Below, in pieces: positions 34,975-48,439 of a DNA stretch of 64,000 nucleotides (the first letter of the stretch is position 1; each line of letters starts with the position of its first letter). Origin of the DNA: Camillea tinctor (Eukaryota; Ascomycota; Sordariomycetes; Xylariales; Xylariaceae); NCBI GenBank assembly GCA_022578605.1, contig MU394110.1:45921-109920 (forward strand). Direction: 5' to 3'. The position numbers were made by a program, and so were the translations under genes. The notes beneath the pieces were generated by a model. That model saw only the letters and a program-made list of their open reading frames with translations, had not been told where the DNA came from and did no database searches.

Positions 34975-37900
34975 CGTTGGGTCAAATAAGAAAGCAGGAG
35001 GAGGCAGAGGAGAGTGGAAGAAAAAGAGAGAGATCTTGGGTTGAGTTCAGATTATGATCTCAGTCGTGATGGAGGTAGTGTCTATAAAAGTTGTTTTGTT
35101 TATTCTTTTTCTTTTCGATTTTGCCGTTGGCTCTTGTGTCTCTTGCTCAGTATCTACCCCATGAAGTGTTGAATGAATATGAAACGAGAGAAAGAGAGGC
35201 CTAGATTCATCGGACCGAGCTTGAGCTTAAGTACTGGCGGAGGCTAAGAGGGACAATAAGCATAGAGGACATAGAGGACAGTTTTCAGAGTACAAGACCC
35301 GCCCAAGACCCATCCGGCTGGGTTCGTCGAACCTGATCAGAAGCAGGTTATTATGAGGTTACCTGACCGACCCAAGCAATCGCCTCAGGTAGTGAGTGTG
35401 TTTCAATCAGGAGAGGATGGTGTGTTCAGTTGACTATTTGTTGTTTGTCCAAGAGCCTCAATCCCGCAGTGTGCACCCAAGGAAAAGGGGTAGGAAAAGG
35501 GGTGTGGCGAAAATTCGAGATCTAAAACAAATAGATGATTTCATCAAACATGTTAAGATATCCCTGGACTCTTCCTGATCTTTATACACCCACACGCCCG
35601 TTCATTCGTTACAACTGTCACCACTCCATTATTGTCGCCGCTGCCGTCATCGAAACTCCTGAACTGAGCTGTGCATAATCGACTTTACAGCTCATCAGCC
35701 ATCAAGTCTCTCCCCTCTCCTTGTGTATCCGCACCCTCATGCGCAACAGATTTCCCGTTCCTACCAGATGCAGTCAGTCCTTCTAGGAGAACCTACGCCA
35801 GCCCCATCTCGGCAACGATATAATGACGAGCGACCAAAGACCAGGCCAGTGTCTCCGTCACACAGCCAAGTAATGCAAGCTTCCATCCATAGCTGAAGGA
35901 CCTTTCCTTTTTTTCTTTCTTTACGTGGTCCCTGTTACCACGAAAGGGCCACTGTGTATAACTCTTTTCGACCTCCATGTAACGAAGACATGCTTCCCGC
36001 ACGGAGTAGTCTGCAAGGCGAAGATGACTGGAATAGGTAAACACGATGAGTTCGTGGAACAAAGCTCATACATGTGTATATATGTAATAATAATGTGCTC
36101 TTGAGTCGGTGCCTCCCCTATCGCGCTCTCAGGAGGACTAGAGCTGGGAGAGGACTTCCCTAGATGATAGATAGATAGGTAAGCACTCAAATATTTGACG
36201 ATTGGGGAAAGAGTTCGTTCTCGCAACCACATTATTTGGCCTCCGAGTGTAATGAGCCTCCGAATTTTCAGACCTGTCACATGCATGAAGGCCTAGTTCC
36301 GGAATTCCTACGTCACACTAGGGGGGAGGACGGATCACGACTTATATGCGCGATGAGACACGGCGTCAAATGTAATACCCTCCCCTCCAGAATTGCACAG
36401 TAAAGACGAACCTCTCTCTCTCTCTCTTTCGTTTGCTCATCCCGCCCCCAAGCGCCCATTATGACACGTCGGTACTTTTACCCGACCTGCGAGAAAGCCT
36501 CGGGCGGGCCCACCCCATGGGAATATACATTATCGATAGTATACCAGTTCCAATCGCGTCGAGCTGTCACAATTGGCAGACGTGAGGTTACGGGCCACGA
36601 CAGACAAGCAGAGGTGTCAATCAAGTCACCTGAAGAGCACAACAGAAATACCTACATGTCTGAAGGAAGTATGCAACCGGCACGTGCTGACCGGCGGGAC
36701 TTCACAACGGGAGTTCCTAGTTGTTCTGATATGTCATAGACGAAATGTGATGTGTCTAAAATCTAAATAAATAAGAGGGAAAGAAATTATGTTTTATACA
36801 ATCCGGCGTGCCACCTAAATAGATGACGAAAGTAGATATATTAATCCCACCATGGAGGAAACTTGATCTTCTACGGAGTCTTCCTCCTTTCAGAATCAGT
36901 CTACTTGACATCATAAGATGAGCTCAATATATACAGGTCATAAAGGCATGGGGGGCCTTTAGCTGGGTTGAAGATGACGAAAGGTAAATCATATCATAGT
37001 GCATCAAAAAAGAAGAAGAAAGAAACGAGGAGAAGAAGAAAGAAACGAGGAACAGCCACCATATTAGTTTAGTGGCGCTGCTTCATTACGAATAACAACT
37101 TGAAAACCAGAAGCTTTGGCATATGTTGTCATTTACCACGAAGAGTCTATGCAAGGGTTGGCAACCCCCAGTAGAGTCATCGCAGTACATTAAATCCTGG
37201 AAGATGGGGGATCTATCAAGTGGAAGTGATACGTCGCAAGATATCTCAGGGAAACAAAGAAACAGTGGGCATCTATCGTAGGTAACTAAGCCAGCTCACC
37301 TTCAGCATACGCACTATGCGACCCATGTCTGACGAGCGCAAATTTTTACCATCACTCAAGCGTGTAATGACTCACTGGGTAGGTTATATTGGTAGGACGT
37401 GAAAAAAAAGGATACTCCATGGCTCTTTTCTTTCATAGGCAGGCTGTACGAGATAGAGAGAAACGAAGGGAGAGGATACAATAGAGGATATTAAAATCGT
37501 AACAAAACCAGCTTACATGAAGTTAAGTAATTCCAGAAGAGGGACTTACCACGCCGTTTATAACCAGAAAGATAGAACAGAACATAAGGAAGGACGGATG
37601 AAGAGATAGATGAGTCTAATGGACACATATGCACACCCCTAAGCTAGAATCCTTATTAATAAACGGATACTGATATTTATCTATTTTCCATCGCTATTCT
37701 CCTATAGGTAGTAGGCAGGACCTTTCATATACCCTCCTCTTCTGACTTCTATTTTGTCCCCCCCTTCTCTCTAACCTCAATGAACCATCATCATCACCAC
37801 GACCACAAATAACAACCGCAATAATAATAACAACAACAAAGATAAGTCATTAAGAACGCCCGCCCCCCTAACCCCTCTTCTCCCTATAATTGGAATCAAC

Positions 37901-38303
37901 TTAGGTAGACTATAAAAATAATATGAAAAACCTTTCATCTAACCCTGGCCCATAAGAACCTCCCCCACAACCCCATACATACCTAACATAACCTGCCTAC
38001 ACACCCCCAATCTATAAGGAATAAGAAAATATAAAATAAAAGCCAGTCCAGCTCTCTATCTCGCTCAAGCAATAACATAAAATAGGTAGGTTAGGTTGTA
38101 TGTACCTAAAATTCCAGCATGATGATGATGAATCTTGCAAGACATTCACCATTCTCCATAGCGAAGAAAAAATCAACACAAATAGATCTCAGCTTAAACT
38201 CAAACGCATTCGCAGAGACCTCCCCGTCTTTCTCTTTCCCCGGATGTAGAATCTCCCCCCTTTCATCGCATTCCCATGCAATTTCCTTGCCCTCCTTTTT
38301 TCC
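34975..38303. other. 3.3-kb intergenic region before the TOR 3' end
   Basis: No supported gene. Short frames (for example 35793-36286 minus and 36461-36770 plus) show no family features. It includes a CT repeat (about 36413-36428), a perfect 20-bp tandem duplication (37011-37050) and the probable TOR 3' UTR, a CT- and ACC-rich stretch from about 37700. Confidence 0.55.
37011..37050. repeat. Perfect tandem duplication of a 20-bp purine-rich unit
   Basis: AGAAGAAGAAAGAAACGAGG occurs twice in direct succession, without mismatch. Confidence 0.85.
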
Positions 38304-41300
38304 TTACCAGAAGGAGCACCATCCGATATAATGCTGGCACAAATTCTCCAGCTTGGTCGCCTCCATAATGAGCTTGTTTACCTGCTGGACTACCTCGAGC
38401 TCTTCGGTGGGCTTGAAGTCACGGCCCGTGAGTTTCTGGTTTACTCGGTCGAGAACCTCAACCGCGCGGGCGTTCTGCATCTCGGCTGTCTCGCCGACGC
38501 CGGCGCCATCCGTACCACCGATTCCGTTAATTAGGCTTGAGTTGGTGCGTGCGCGTGCGCGAGAGCCCGGCGGTCCTCCGAGGTCTATCGCTGCCCCTCC
38601 TGGCTGCTGGGCAGCAGCAGCAAAGTATTCGGACGGTGGATGTTCGGCATCCAGTATGCTGGGCCGGCGGCCTCGTTGGCCGGCTGCGCCAAGGACGGAC
38701 TCGCGCTCGGATCGGAAGTTGGGTCCCACAGGGGAGGCGGCATTGGTAAGGCGCCAGGTCAGCAGCGGGTCATGAATAAACTGAACATCATGTAGTTAGC
38801 ATCAGGTTGAATCGGCTTAGAGAAAGAGGGTAGATAAGCTAAACTTACAGCTTCTAGAACGGCCATCACACTCTCCTTATTTTCACGAAGTACACGCATA
38901 ACATGTTCGCATGTGATTCGGAAGCTTCCCTCAATGTTGCTGACCTCCATAGCATACGTGAGCATTCTCGTTAGACGGAACGGCACTCGTTCTGGGTATT
39001 TGTCACGCTTCATCGCCACCTCGAAACAGTCACCGAAATCAATATGGATGATCTTGCCCGTGATACGATCAAGCATCAGGTTACTTGGATGCCGATCTCC
39101 AAGACCTAGGATGTAACCGACCATGCTCATCACACCCAAGCTGCGCGTATAATTGGTACGCCGTTCTAGCCATGCTTCGGAGCTCTTGCTCTTCAGCCAA
39201 AGAACGCGGTACAGATCTTGGCCGGTGGTATTGTCCAACGCGTAGCCGAACACCTCCACCTTCTGCATGAGTGTGAGATTGTCGTAGTCTGGTGCCATCT
39301 GTAACATGATACGATGCTCAATATTAAGGAGGATCTTTCGGCTCTCGCGGTACTCTCGAATGAGCACATGAAGAGTGTCACTGTTTGGCACCCACCCAAG
39401 AAGACCGGAGTTCTGGCTGAGAGGAATGGCTGGGTATCGCTGGATGCCAAGGTGACGCTTATAGCATTCTGAGTCGTTCGCCAGTAGCGTGTTGCAGAGA
39501 CCAAAGAGCTGCATGACACGTTCGTCTTGACGGATATCTTCGTGACCCTTCAACAAGAAAGCGTAAGAATTGCCGTCGCTGCCGTTGGTGTTCAGCTTGC
39601 GAGGTCGCTGCTTAGAGTTGATAACACTGAATGTGGTCTCGAACGAGTTGATTCGCACAACCGGCATGCCGCTACGATACGTACCGGGCACCGCAAGGTC
39701 CAAGTTCTTGCACTGGAGCAGCTTAGGAGAGCAATAGGCTAGCTCAAGGGAGGTCATCTGGGGAAGCTGTCTTCCAATGCGACGGAATACCTGGTAGTAC
39801 AGATCCCAAGCTTGGTTAAGATCGCTGACGTCGTGACTCGATTCGTACTGGCGACACCACTCCCGTGCTTCTGTGAGGTCTCGACCAAACGTCTGTGCAA
39901 AACTGATCTCGCGCAGCGTCTCCGGGCCTCTCTCGAGCTGTTCGTGCAATGGCCCCAGCGTGGCGAACATGCCTTCAATATTGTGATCTCCAAACCACAA
40001 TCGAGATGCTTCCTCGAGACCCTCGTGCCACTGCTCGTGCCAGAGGACTGCAACACGAATGAGTTCGTGACTAACCGTATCTGCCTGCTCGACTAGTTTG
40101 GCGCTATGCGCCCGCATGCTATCCATGATGAGCGCTGCCGATTTCGATCTTCTGGAGTTCTGGCCGGACTTCATAGCGACGGTAAGTGGATAGACGAGAG
40201 CCTGGGGGTGGCTTCGCCCAACATCGGCGAGAAGATTGTGAATCGATGTGCGTACTCGTGTATTAGGCTGGTTGATTCGCGCAATCAACTGTGGGATAAC
40301 CTCAAGCCACGTATCGACACTAACGGTTCCAAAGCCTTGGCTAACTGCCGTACTAACTTCACTGCTTCCTCCGTGGGCAAACCATAGGGTGAGTAAACGG
40401 AGGGTATCCTGGAGCGAACTGCCCGACGATAGGGCAATAGATTTGAAGAAACCCGTGATGGCAGGCACAACATGATTGATCACCACGGCCGTGTCTGGTC
40501 TCGGGACGTTTCTATCGGCCGGAGACGTGATGGCCTGTACAATCTCAAAGTTGGCCAAAGCCCATGCATGCCACGCCTTATACCACTTAGGATTATACTG
40601 CGTGGCCTTCAAGTAAGATGACAGGATGTCCTGCACATTGTTATGTTGCCAGTCACTCCTGTTAAGAGCAACCTGCCACTCGCCTTGTCGTAGGAAACAC
40701 TTGGCTAGGAGGACTGTTTGGTCTTGTATCGCCTTGTGGGCCCTCGGGTTCGTCATGTTAGGGTCGATACCCCCGTGGAAGCCATAATCGGCTAGAGAAT
40801 CAGCACCGTTTGGCACTGCCTGCATAGAAGCCTTCGCCAGCTCGAGTCCCTGTGCAGTATCCGCGGTAAACTTGCGAAGACATAGCAAAGTCCTCTCTGC
40901 GTGGCCAGTATGCCGCATATTCGCTTGTTGGCCGTACTCCCAGTAGAACTTCAAGACAGCGTAAACGACCTGGGGTGGGATTCTCGGCGTTGAAGCTTGC
41001 TGGGGCTGGCCATTTTGGCCCCAGTAAGGTATTATCGTATCCAGGGGGTGGTCAGTGCCGATAAGCTGCTTGAGGGACTTCTCAGCGAGACCCATACGGC
41101 CAGACTTGCGGCAAAGGTTGGCAAACTTGATCCACATATGCATGTTCTCTGCGGGAGTGATGACGAGGGCACGAAGTCTCAGCATGCGCTGCCACACCTC
41201 CACATTACGCTGACATCCCTTCAGACGTATTTCCCAGGTACGACGCATTGTAGCTTTCTTCTTCTCATCTGCTTGCTTGTAGACGATGAGTTCTTCCAAC

Positions 41301-44300
41301 TCTGCAAGCATCTGAACGCGGACGACAACCTGATATGCACGGTTGTAAGACTCGCTAACAAGAGCGCTCAGTTCGGTGTCGAGCCCTTCCCGTGTCTGCT
41401 GAATACATGCTGCGGCCTCTCGGAATTGATTACGATGCAGGGCCAGTATGGCCCCGAAAAACGAACGATCCGGAGAGTATCGCTTCATCGATTGCAGGTA
41501 GTTGTCCATAGAATCCCATTTGCCTAAACCCCAAGCAGCCGCCGTGGCTAGACCCGCGATACGCCTCTGCACTTCTGGCGCCGAGTTCGCCCACGTATTA
41601 CTAGTAAGGTTGGCGAGAGCATCCCACTCCCCAAGCGCGTGAAGACATCGCATTTTACCCATGACTATATCGATCGGCACTGCTTGATCTGCCGGGATCT
41701 CCTGTTCCCTCTTGTTGTAAAAGGCGAGCGCCTCTTCCCAGCGTTCCAACTTTTCGAACCACGTCTCCCTAAGTTGTATACCGTCCTTATAAAGTTGTGC
41801 TTTGCGTAGGATACCGATGGCAGCATCGTACTGTTGAAGCTGGTTGTTAATAACAATGAGTGCCTCAACCGCCGGTCCGCTCTGGTCTTGTAGGAATTCT
41901 AGCTCTTTGTAATGGAGGGCCTTCGCGTACGCATGGCAACGAGCAGCCTCCCTACCAAGAACTCTAATGTCAATAGGTAGAGCCTTATCGTCGTGCTCCA
42001 TAAACTCGGCAAGGTTTAGAAGAAGACCCAGTAGATCAGGGGGCACGTTCTCGGATCTGATCGCATTTTCGATGTTCTGGATCAGCTCGTCTTGAAATTG
42101 TTCGTATAATTCGCTCCAGCACGAGACGAAGGCGGAATTGAACAACTCGCGCGCTAGAGGAAGATAAACGCTGGCCAATATAGCACAGGCTCGCAGGGCG
42201 TGGTTCGGAGATTCTGTCAAGAGTGTCGTGCTGAAGCGCCGTAACCATTCTTGCCAATCCTCCTTAGTAGACTTGCCTTTGGTGTCCCAGGCACCTTTCA
42301 AATGAATCGCATTCATCTCCAGCTTCTTTGTACCTAGCTCAGCAAACGCGGGCTCGTCTAATTGATCGAGAAACCGTGCTTCTGAGCTCAAGTCTTGTGG
42401 AAGTACTTCGCCTTTTTGTAGCTTGCTCACAAGAAGATCGTAGTTTTGGTGTTGGATCTGATTAGCCTGGAGCACCTTATTAACGGTACCAAGGAAATGC
42501 AAGTAATCCTTTCCGAGTTGTTGAATGAGCGCACATAGCGTATCGAGTGCCGCCACCCGCAAGGATGACTCTCCACTAGCAAGCACTCTGGCGAGAGGGT
42601 GGATGATCTTCGCTGCATAGTCGTTTAGATTAACCTGGCGTGAGATCTTGCCAATCGTCTCAATTGCCGACTTTCTCAGAAAAGTCGGCTGGCCCTGTTT
42701 TTCAAACGTGCGGACGATAACGGGGATGATGAGATGCATATATTCCTCACTGCTGGAACCGAAGACTAGAAATGCGTGCAGAACTCGTTCTGAAGGAATT
42801 CTCTTGGTGGTAGAGTCCTTTTCTAGGATTCCAAGCATTAGGGGTAATAGGCCGGCTAGGTAAATCTTGAATTCGCCTTCTAGTGATCGCGAGATTGCTT
42901 CGACTAGTGACAATAGTGTGGTTTGGAGGGATGATGACTTGTGCCAAAAGTTCTGTATCAATTCCACCAGCTCGGGCAGGTAGGTTCTTATATGCTGTCT
43001 CACGATAATTACCAGTGTAGCCAGCTGGTTGAAGTACGATTCCAGGCGGTTACTAGCTGCGTCCTGGATAACTTTCACGAAAGCAGGTATGATACGGTCT
43101 AGAAATGAGACACAATCGAGCCCGAGGGTGCGGAAGATATTCATAATGGCCTCGATGACGGCGGCATGATGCTGTGCAAGGGAGTTGTCCTGCAATATAT
43201 TTAAAAGGGAGTTAATAACGACGGTAGGATAGTACTCTTTGTTAGAAGGCGTAAGACCTGTCATCATGAGGGATATATCGGTTACGCGATTGCTCTCGAC
43301 ACGCCGTTTCGTGTCAGGAGAACGCTCTTCGACTTGCTGTTTGTCACGTTGGTCAGCTTTCATGTTATTGTTATATCTAGTTTTCTCATTTTGCTTGTGA
43401 TCAAATCCGGGTCTATTGGTCTTGGGGTTCCCGTCAAGTTCAGTGTCCGACTCGTAGTCCGAGTCATAAAGAGGATTGCCTCTTGACCTTGTAGGTATTC
43501 CCCATCCAAGTCCTTCTTTGAGACGCCAAGAAAATTCGTTACGGGGATGCTGTACCTGATGTCTATAGGGGTCCAGAGCACCCAAAATTCCCATCAGTTT
43601 GATCGTCTCCTGGCGCAGTGGCCCGCGTTGTGGTTCGGCTCTGATTATGTTCTGTAGGAGTTCCAAGAGCTGGGGGTACTCCAGATAAGGATCAATGACA
43701 TAGCCAGAATTGCTGGCTAGCTGGCCGAGAGTATGTAGAGCGGCCTCTCGCTTAGAGATCGAACTCTGATCCTGTAATGCAGATATGATAAGCGGCATCA
43801 ACCTGTCCTTGTATGGGAGCATGTCCTCGCCGCCCACCGTAGCAAGCTCTCCAATTGCTTTAAGTATCGTCGCGGCCACGGCCGGGTTCTTATCGTCGGC
43901 CTTCGGCAGGAGCACAGAGATCATGGGCTCGACATATGGTTTGATAAGTCCCTGTGCATTCTGTACGAGGAGGCTGAGTAGCTTTGCACTCTCTTCCTTG
44001 TTGCGAGCCACGTCCGAAAACTCCAACTCGGTGAGCATCTGTATTAGTGTTTTCCGCAGTGATGGGATGACATAGGCAGGATTATACCGTGCCAGACGCC
44101 CTATAATTGAAATGGCTACTTCTCTTATGGCAAACACTTCATCATTAAGTGCGAAGAACAGGGTACGGATGTTTTCTGCCTTGGCTAGATGGGGGTCGAA
44201 TCGCTCGTCCAAGGCTGCGAGGACGGTCCGCCGTATATTAGGTTGCGGATCCGAGACACCTACGGTTAGTAACTTCTCAATAACATCGCCAACGACTTGT

Positions 44301-46294
44301 AGAGCGTGATAGCTTGTCTGATTAACGATAGGATCGCGTACGTAGAGCTGACAGCAGGTTAGGGCTGCCGCTTCTCTAATCTCCGGGTCGTCATCCTCGA
44401 CATATTTAATAGCTACATCACGGACGAACTCATTCAGAACATGACCTGCAGTGTATGTTAGCGATATACTATCTGAACTTGAGCGGGTACGTCATCATGC
44501 ATAGTTCATGAACGAGTGAAATATGAAGCACGAAGTGAAAGGCGGATGGAACCCGTTAGTCACAATAAGGGGGTGAGGATTCCATTTACCTGAAAAATCG
44601 AAGCTTCCCAGCGTGTTGAGGGCAAGCTTCACCTCCGCCTTGCGATGTTCGTAGACCTGGGGGTCCTTGGCATCCTTAGGGATGATAGGGACAGATGAGA
44701 GAGTATTGGGAACGGGAGCTCCCAGGGGCTTAAATGGTTCGCCACACAAAACCTTACTGAGCATATCCAGTAGTCTCTCCTGAATTGTAGCCTTGACAGG
44801 GGGAATGTAAAAGGCCATATCCACCAATGCTTGTGTCAACTTGGGTGTAAGTTCGCATGCGAATATAGGGTCAAGCAAGGCTTCCATGTATTTACTCAAA
44901 GTCTGACCCACAGCAACGGCGAGTCTGCTTATACAGTCAAATACCGGATCGACAGATCCACGCTTTCGCGATTGGACACTGAGGCCTTCCCTGACGTAGA
45001 TCAAGACGCCGTCAAGGTAGGGCGCAATGGCACTCTTAACCGAATTGGCGATGTTCCCTATAGCCAAGAAAGCATCATTCCGCTCTTTCTCCTTTTTCAA
45101 CATGCCGGAAAGATAGAGCATGAACTTGTGAAGATAGGTATGGGCGAAATCGGCGGGAGAGTAGTTGGCAAGGTCGGGGATAAGCATGACGACAGTCTTG
45201 CGGATGGTAACGTCGCGGTGGTCCTTATGACGAAAGACAATATCGCAGGCCTCCTGGTAATGTTCCTGCATATACATGCCACCCTGCTCCAACAACTCCT
45301 TGAGCACAAGGAGGGAGGCGTGTACACCCTCGATGGTGTTGGCCTTGAGGCCCGACAGGGTCTCGTTGTACATCTTGGTCATCCAAGCTTGCTTCATCTC
45401 CTGGTCTCGCTCTCGAATGATTCGGAAACAGGCGCTCACCGTCTCGCCCGAAGTTGCCCGGATGAGCTGGCGCGCGTCGCGAAGACCAACCCAGATCAAG
45501 TCGAAGATGAGGCCGACATAGGCGTACATAAGAGTAGGGGCGTTTCGAGCCAACTCGCGCAGGACAAGGACAGCACTATATCTCTTCTCCTCCACGCGTT
45601 CAGACTGCAGCCACTCGAGCGCGGTCTTCACCTCGGACTCGACCAGTTCGGAAATCAGGGAACCACCAGGCCTACACAATTTACCCAAGGCTACGGCAGC
45701 AGCTTGCATGGGCACAATATCCTTACCCCGCAAGATGGTTTTGAGGTTTGCGGTGAAGCGGGTATATTTGGCGGTCACATCCACACCCTCGAAGTCGACC
45801 AGGGCATCGAGGGCGTAGACACCACCCAAACGCTCGGAGGCATCGTTGCCATGGATCATTAGGTTAGTGATCTTGTTGTTTACCGAATTATAGAACACGT
45901 TAAATTGATCGGGTTGGAAGTCTATGTGTATGGACCGCAATCGTCAGCTACTGGAACCTCGGAAGGGGGTTCTTTTTCTTTCTCTTTTCTCGTTATCTCG
46001 TGACGAATTGCTTAGGAATTGGGAGGTTCAAGGGGGGGTAGAGAAGGAGATGCGCACCTCTAAAGCAGACGGCCACCAAGTCTCTCAACTGCGCGGCTGC
46101 CCGCTTCCGTACCTCATCCCCAGCCCTGTTGTCGAATCACAGAAGGTCAGCCACAAGCACAAGCAAGCCAACCCCCTCCAAACATAGGCGCAGAGGGAAT
46201 GGGAATATGGATCGAGATTGGAATACCTTGACTTGAGGTCCCTCGTGATAGAGTCGAGAGCCTCGAGGGCTAGCTGTTGTTGTTGTTGCGCCAT
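38304..46294 (-). CDS. TOR: TOR serine/threonine kinase (PIKK)
   Basis: Exons 46294-46227, 46125-46058, 45921-44590, 44445-38849 and 38780-38304, all in phase, give 2513 residues. A further 219-nt stop-free intron is likely at 43555-43337, giving 2440. Seen: start [24 protein letters not shown]-like helical repeats; [21 protein letters not shown] domain; FRB domain with [17 protein letters not shown], retaining the Ser that contacts FKBP12-rapamycin in known TORs; kinase domain with [29 protein letters not shown] and HIDFGDCF; a 100-residue low-complexity linker; and a FATC ending IGWCSFW. Known: catalytic subunit of TORC1 and/or TORC2, controlling growth, translation and autophagy by nutrient status. 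It is complete, with all catalytic motifs present. It is head-to-head with Rtf2, about 1.2 kb apart. Confidence 0.97.
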
Positions 46295-47494
46295 GGTGGG
46301 CAAGGGAGATGGGGGTGTAAGTGATGTCCAACAGCCCTCCCCCTAAGAAGACAAGGCTTTACATCTGCATATGGTGGAAGAGGGTGACTTTGCGATACGA
46401 CGATCGCAAGAGGGTGGAAGGAGTCGATGCAAACGCAAGATATAATCAAAAATAGAATAAATTATAAAAATAAGTGGTCGGTCGAGACACACCAAAAGAA
46501 GAAGAGACCGAGAGAATAGGTGAGTGGAGAGGAGGGGAGAAGGAGATGGTTAAGACGAAGAGGGGGAAGAAGAATAAATCGCTTTGTTATTAATGTTCAA
46601 TGTTTGCTCGACTCGTTACCCTGCATAGGTAAGGAAAAAAATGCAGATTTGCGGGAAAGCAAAGCTGCTCCTCTCACAAGATGAGAAAGTTAGGAAGAGG
46701 GAAAGAAAAAAAAAGGTATATGTAGTGTAGTAGGTTTAGGAGGGTTTGGTAGGTTTGGGGGAGTTTGGAGTTGGAGAAGACGATGGTTGGTTTGCAGGTG
46801 AATAAATGCCCAGGTGGGTACCTTAGGTTCCTAGGTTCCTAGGTACAATACATAATCTCCAGCTTACAAGGACTTGGTGGGTTACATGTATGTAAGTACA
46901 CTATGTAGGTACCTATGCGGTAGATGGACAGGCGCCAAACATAAATCGTCAGGTGAAATGGAAAAGTGTAAAAAGGAAAAAAGAAAAAAAAGAAAAAAAG
47001 GTACAAGTTGATTGGTCTAGAACGATGAGGTCAAGGCTTCCCGTCATATAAGCGGGGCTTGTACCTTGGTAGATATGTAACATGTCCTACACTACTAAGG
47101 TACGGAGTCTGGGAGTACAGAGTATAACCTAACCTTAGCAGGTACACCACTACACCACTACACGTAGCTGCAGCCTTGAAGTTAGTGGTTCCCGTTAGCG
47201 TATCAACTTTAGTAGAAAGAGGAAGAGAGAAGCTTTTATCTTATCGATACCACCGTCACCATCAGTACCTGTTATCCCGTTATCCCTTTTGCCTTTCTTT
47301 TCCCCTTCCCTGTTCCCTCTTTTTCACTTTTCCATCATCCTTATCTTTCCACAACAACAACAACCACCACTACCTCAAGTTTCACGTCCTTTTTTATCTT
47401 TCAATTTTTTCATACTAGTGCCACTCCGACATAAAACAAAATCGAATAAATAGATTTATACCCAGTCAACTACCGCGAAATCACATCACAAACT
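46295..47494. other. Divergent promoter region of TOR and Rtf2
   Basis: 1.2 kb between start codons. No gene. Contains purine tracts, GGTTCCTAGGTTCCTAGGTAC-like repeats around 46829-46845, and a CT-rich leader before Rtf2. Confidence 0.6.
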
Positions 47495-48439
47495 ATGGGT
47501 AACGACGGTGGCTCCATCCCCAAGCGTCGCGAGCTCGTCAAGGAAGCAGCCCGCCAACCTACCGCCTCCGAACTCAAAGCCACAGCCCTCGAGTCGCAAA
47601 CCCACGCTTGGTCCTTCTGCCCGCTATCTTCCTCCTCCTCCTCCTCTTCCGATGCCCTCGACCCTCACAATACCGTATCCGACTGGCGCGGGCGCCTCTA
47701 CAATTACGAGTCCGTTCTGCGGTGTCTGATGCCCTCCTCATCCTCCCCGGAGAACCCCGAAGCAGGCGATTCCGATTCCGAATCCAAGAAGGACGAGCTC
47801 GCGCGCACCGGGATAAAAAGCCTAAGAGACGTAGTCAAGCTCAAGTTTACGCTGCGGCCCGCCGTAGAGAGCAATGGCAATGGGGAAGGGCGGAAGAACG
47901 GGAACGGTGGTGAAGAAATCCGGGCCTGTCCCGTAAGCATGAAAGAACTCGGCGCTGCTACCAAGGCCGTGTATATAGTACCGTGCGGGCATGTCTTCGC
48001 TGAGGTAGCCATGCGCGAAGTACTGGCCGGCGCCGACGCCGAGAAGGAGACGACAGAGCAATGTCCTGCCTGCAGTGAAGCCTTCACGGCACCCCGCGAC
48101 GTCGTCCCGGTGCTACCCACGGAAGCCGCCGACACCGAGCGGTGCTCGCGGCGCATAGACGAACTTAAGGCGCTAGGCCTTACGCACAGCCTCAAAAAAG
48201 ACAAGGCTGCGTCAGGGGACAAGAAAAAGAAGAAGCGCAAGGCCGAAAACGGAACAGAAGAGGGCGATGGGACGGAGGTAAAGAAGAGTAAGAAAGAGAA
48301 GGATAGTAAGAGCACCAAGAAGAACGACATATCCAGTCGCATCAACAACTCGATGACGGCCTCCCTGACTGCCAAGGTGCTGGCGGAACAGGAAGAAATG
48401 AATAAACGGAGGAAGATGGCAGCGGCAGCGAGGGGATGA
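47495..48439 (+). CDS. rtf2: Rtf2 replication termination factor, RING-like
   Basis: Single exon, 314 residues. Seen: the family N-terminus MGNDGGSIPKRRELVKEAAR; WSFCPLS followed by a Ser run; LYNYESVLRCL; a U-box/RING-like core with ACPVSMKELG, VYIVPCGHVF and CPACSEAF, which keeps fewer metal ligands than a classical RING; and a Lys-rich tail (KKKKRK, KKSKKEKDSKSTKKND). Known: fission yeast Rtf2 stabilises replication forks stalled at the RTS1 barrier; mammalian RTF2 acts at stalled forks and is removed by the proteasome. Inference: nuclear, with the Lys-rich tail providing localisation. A poly-Ser insert (about residues 46-53) and acidic or Ser-rich loops make it longer than the yeast protein. 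Assignment is firm. Confidence 0.93.
   Translation: MGNDGGSIPKRRELVKEAARQPTASELKATALESQTHAWSFCPLSSSSSSSSDALDPHNTVSDWRGRLYNYESVLRCLMPSSSSPENPEAGDSDSESKKDELARTGIKSLRDVVKLKFTLRPAVESNGNGEGRKNGNGGEEIRACPVSMKELGAATKAVYIVPCGHVFAEVAMREVLAGADAEKETTEQCPACSEAFTAPRDVVPVLPTEAADTERCSRRIDELKALGLTHSLKKDKAASGDKKKKKRKAENGTEEGDGTEVKKSKKEKDSKSTKKNDISSRINNSMTASLTAKVLAEQEEMNKRRKMAAAARG

Noticed and set aside
36461..36770. Short plus-strand frames
   Set aside because: No motifs, no conserved look, surrounded by non-coding sequence.
44831..45862. 343-codon plus-strand frame opposite TOR
   Set aside because: Antisense to conserved TOR HEAT-repeat coding sequence; composition shadow.
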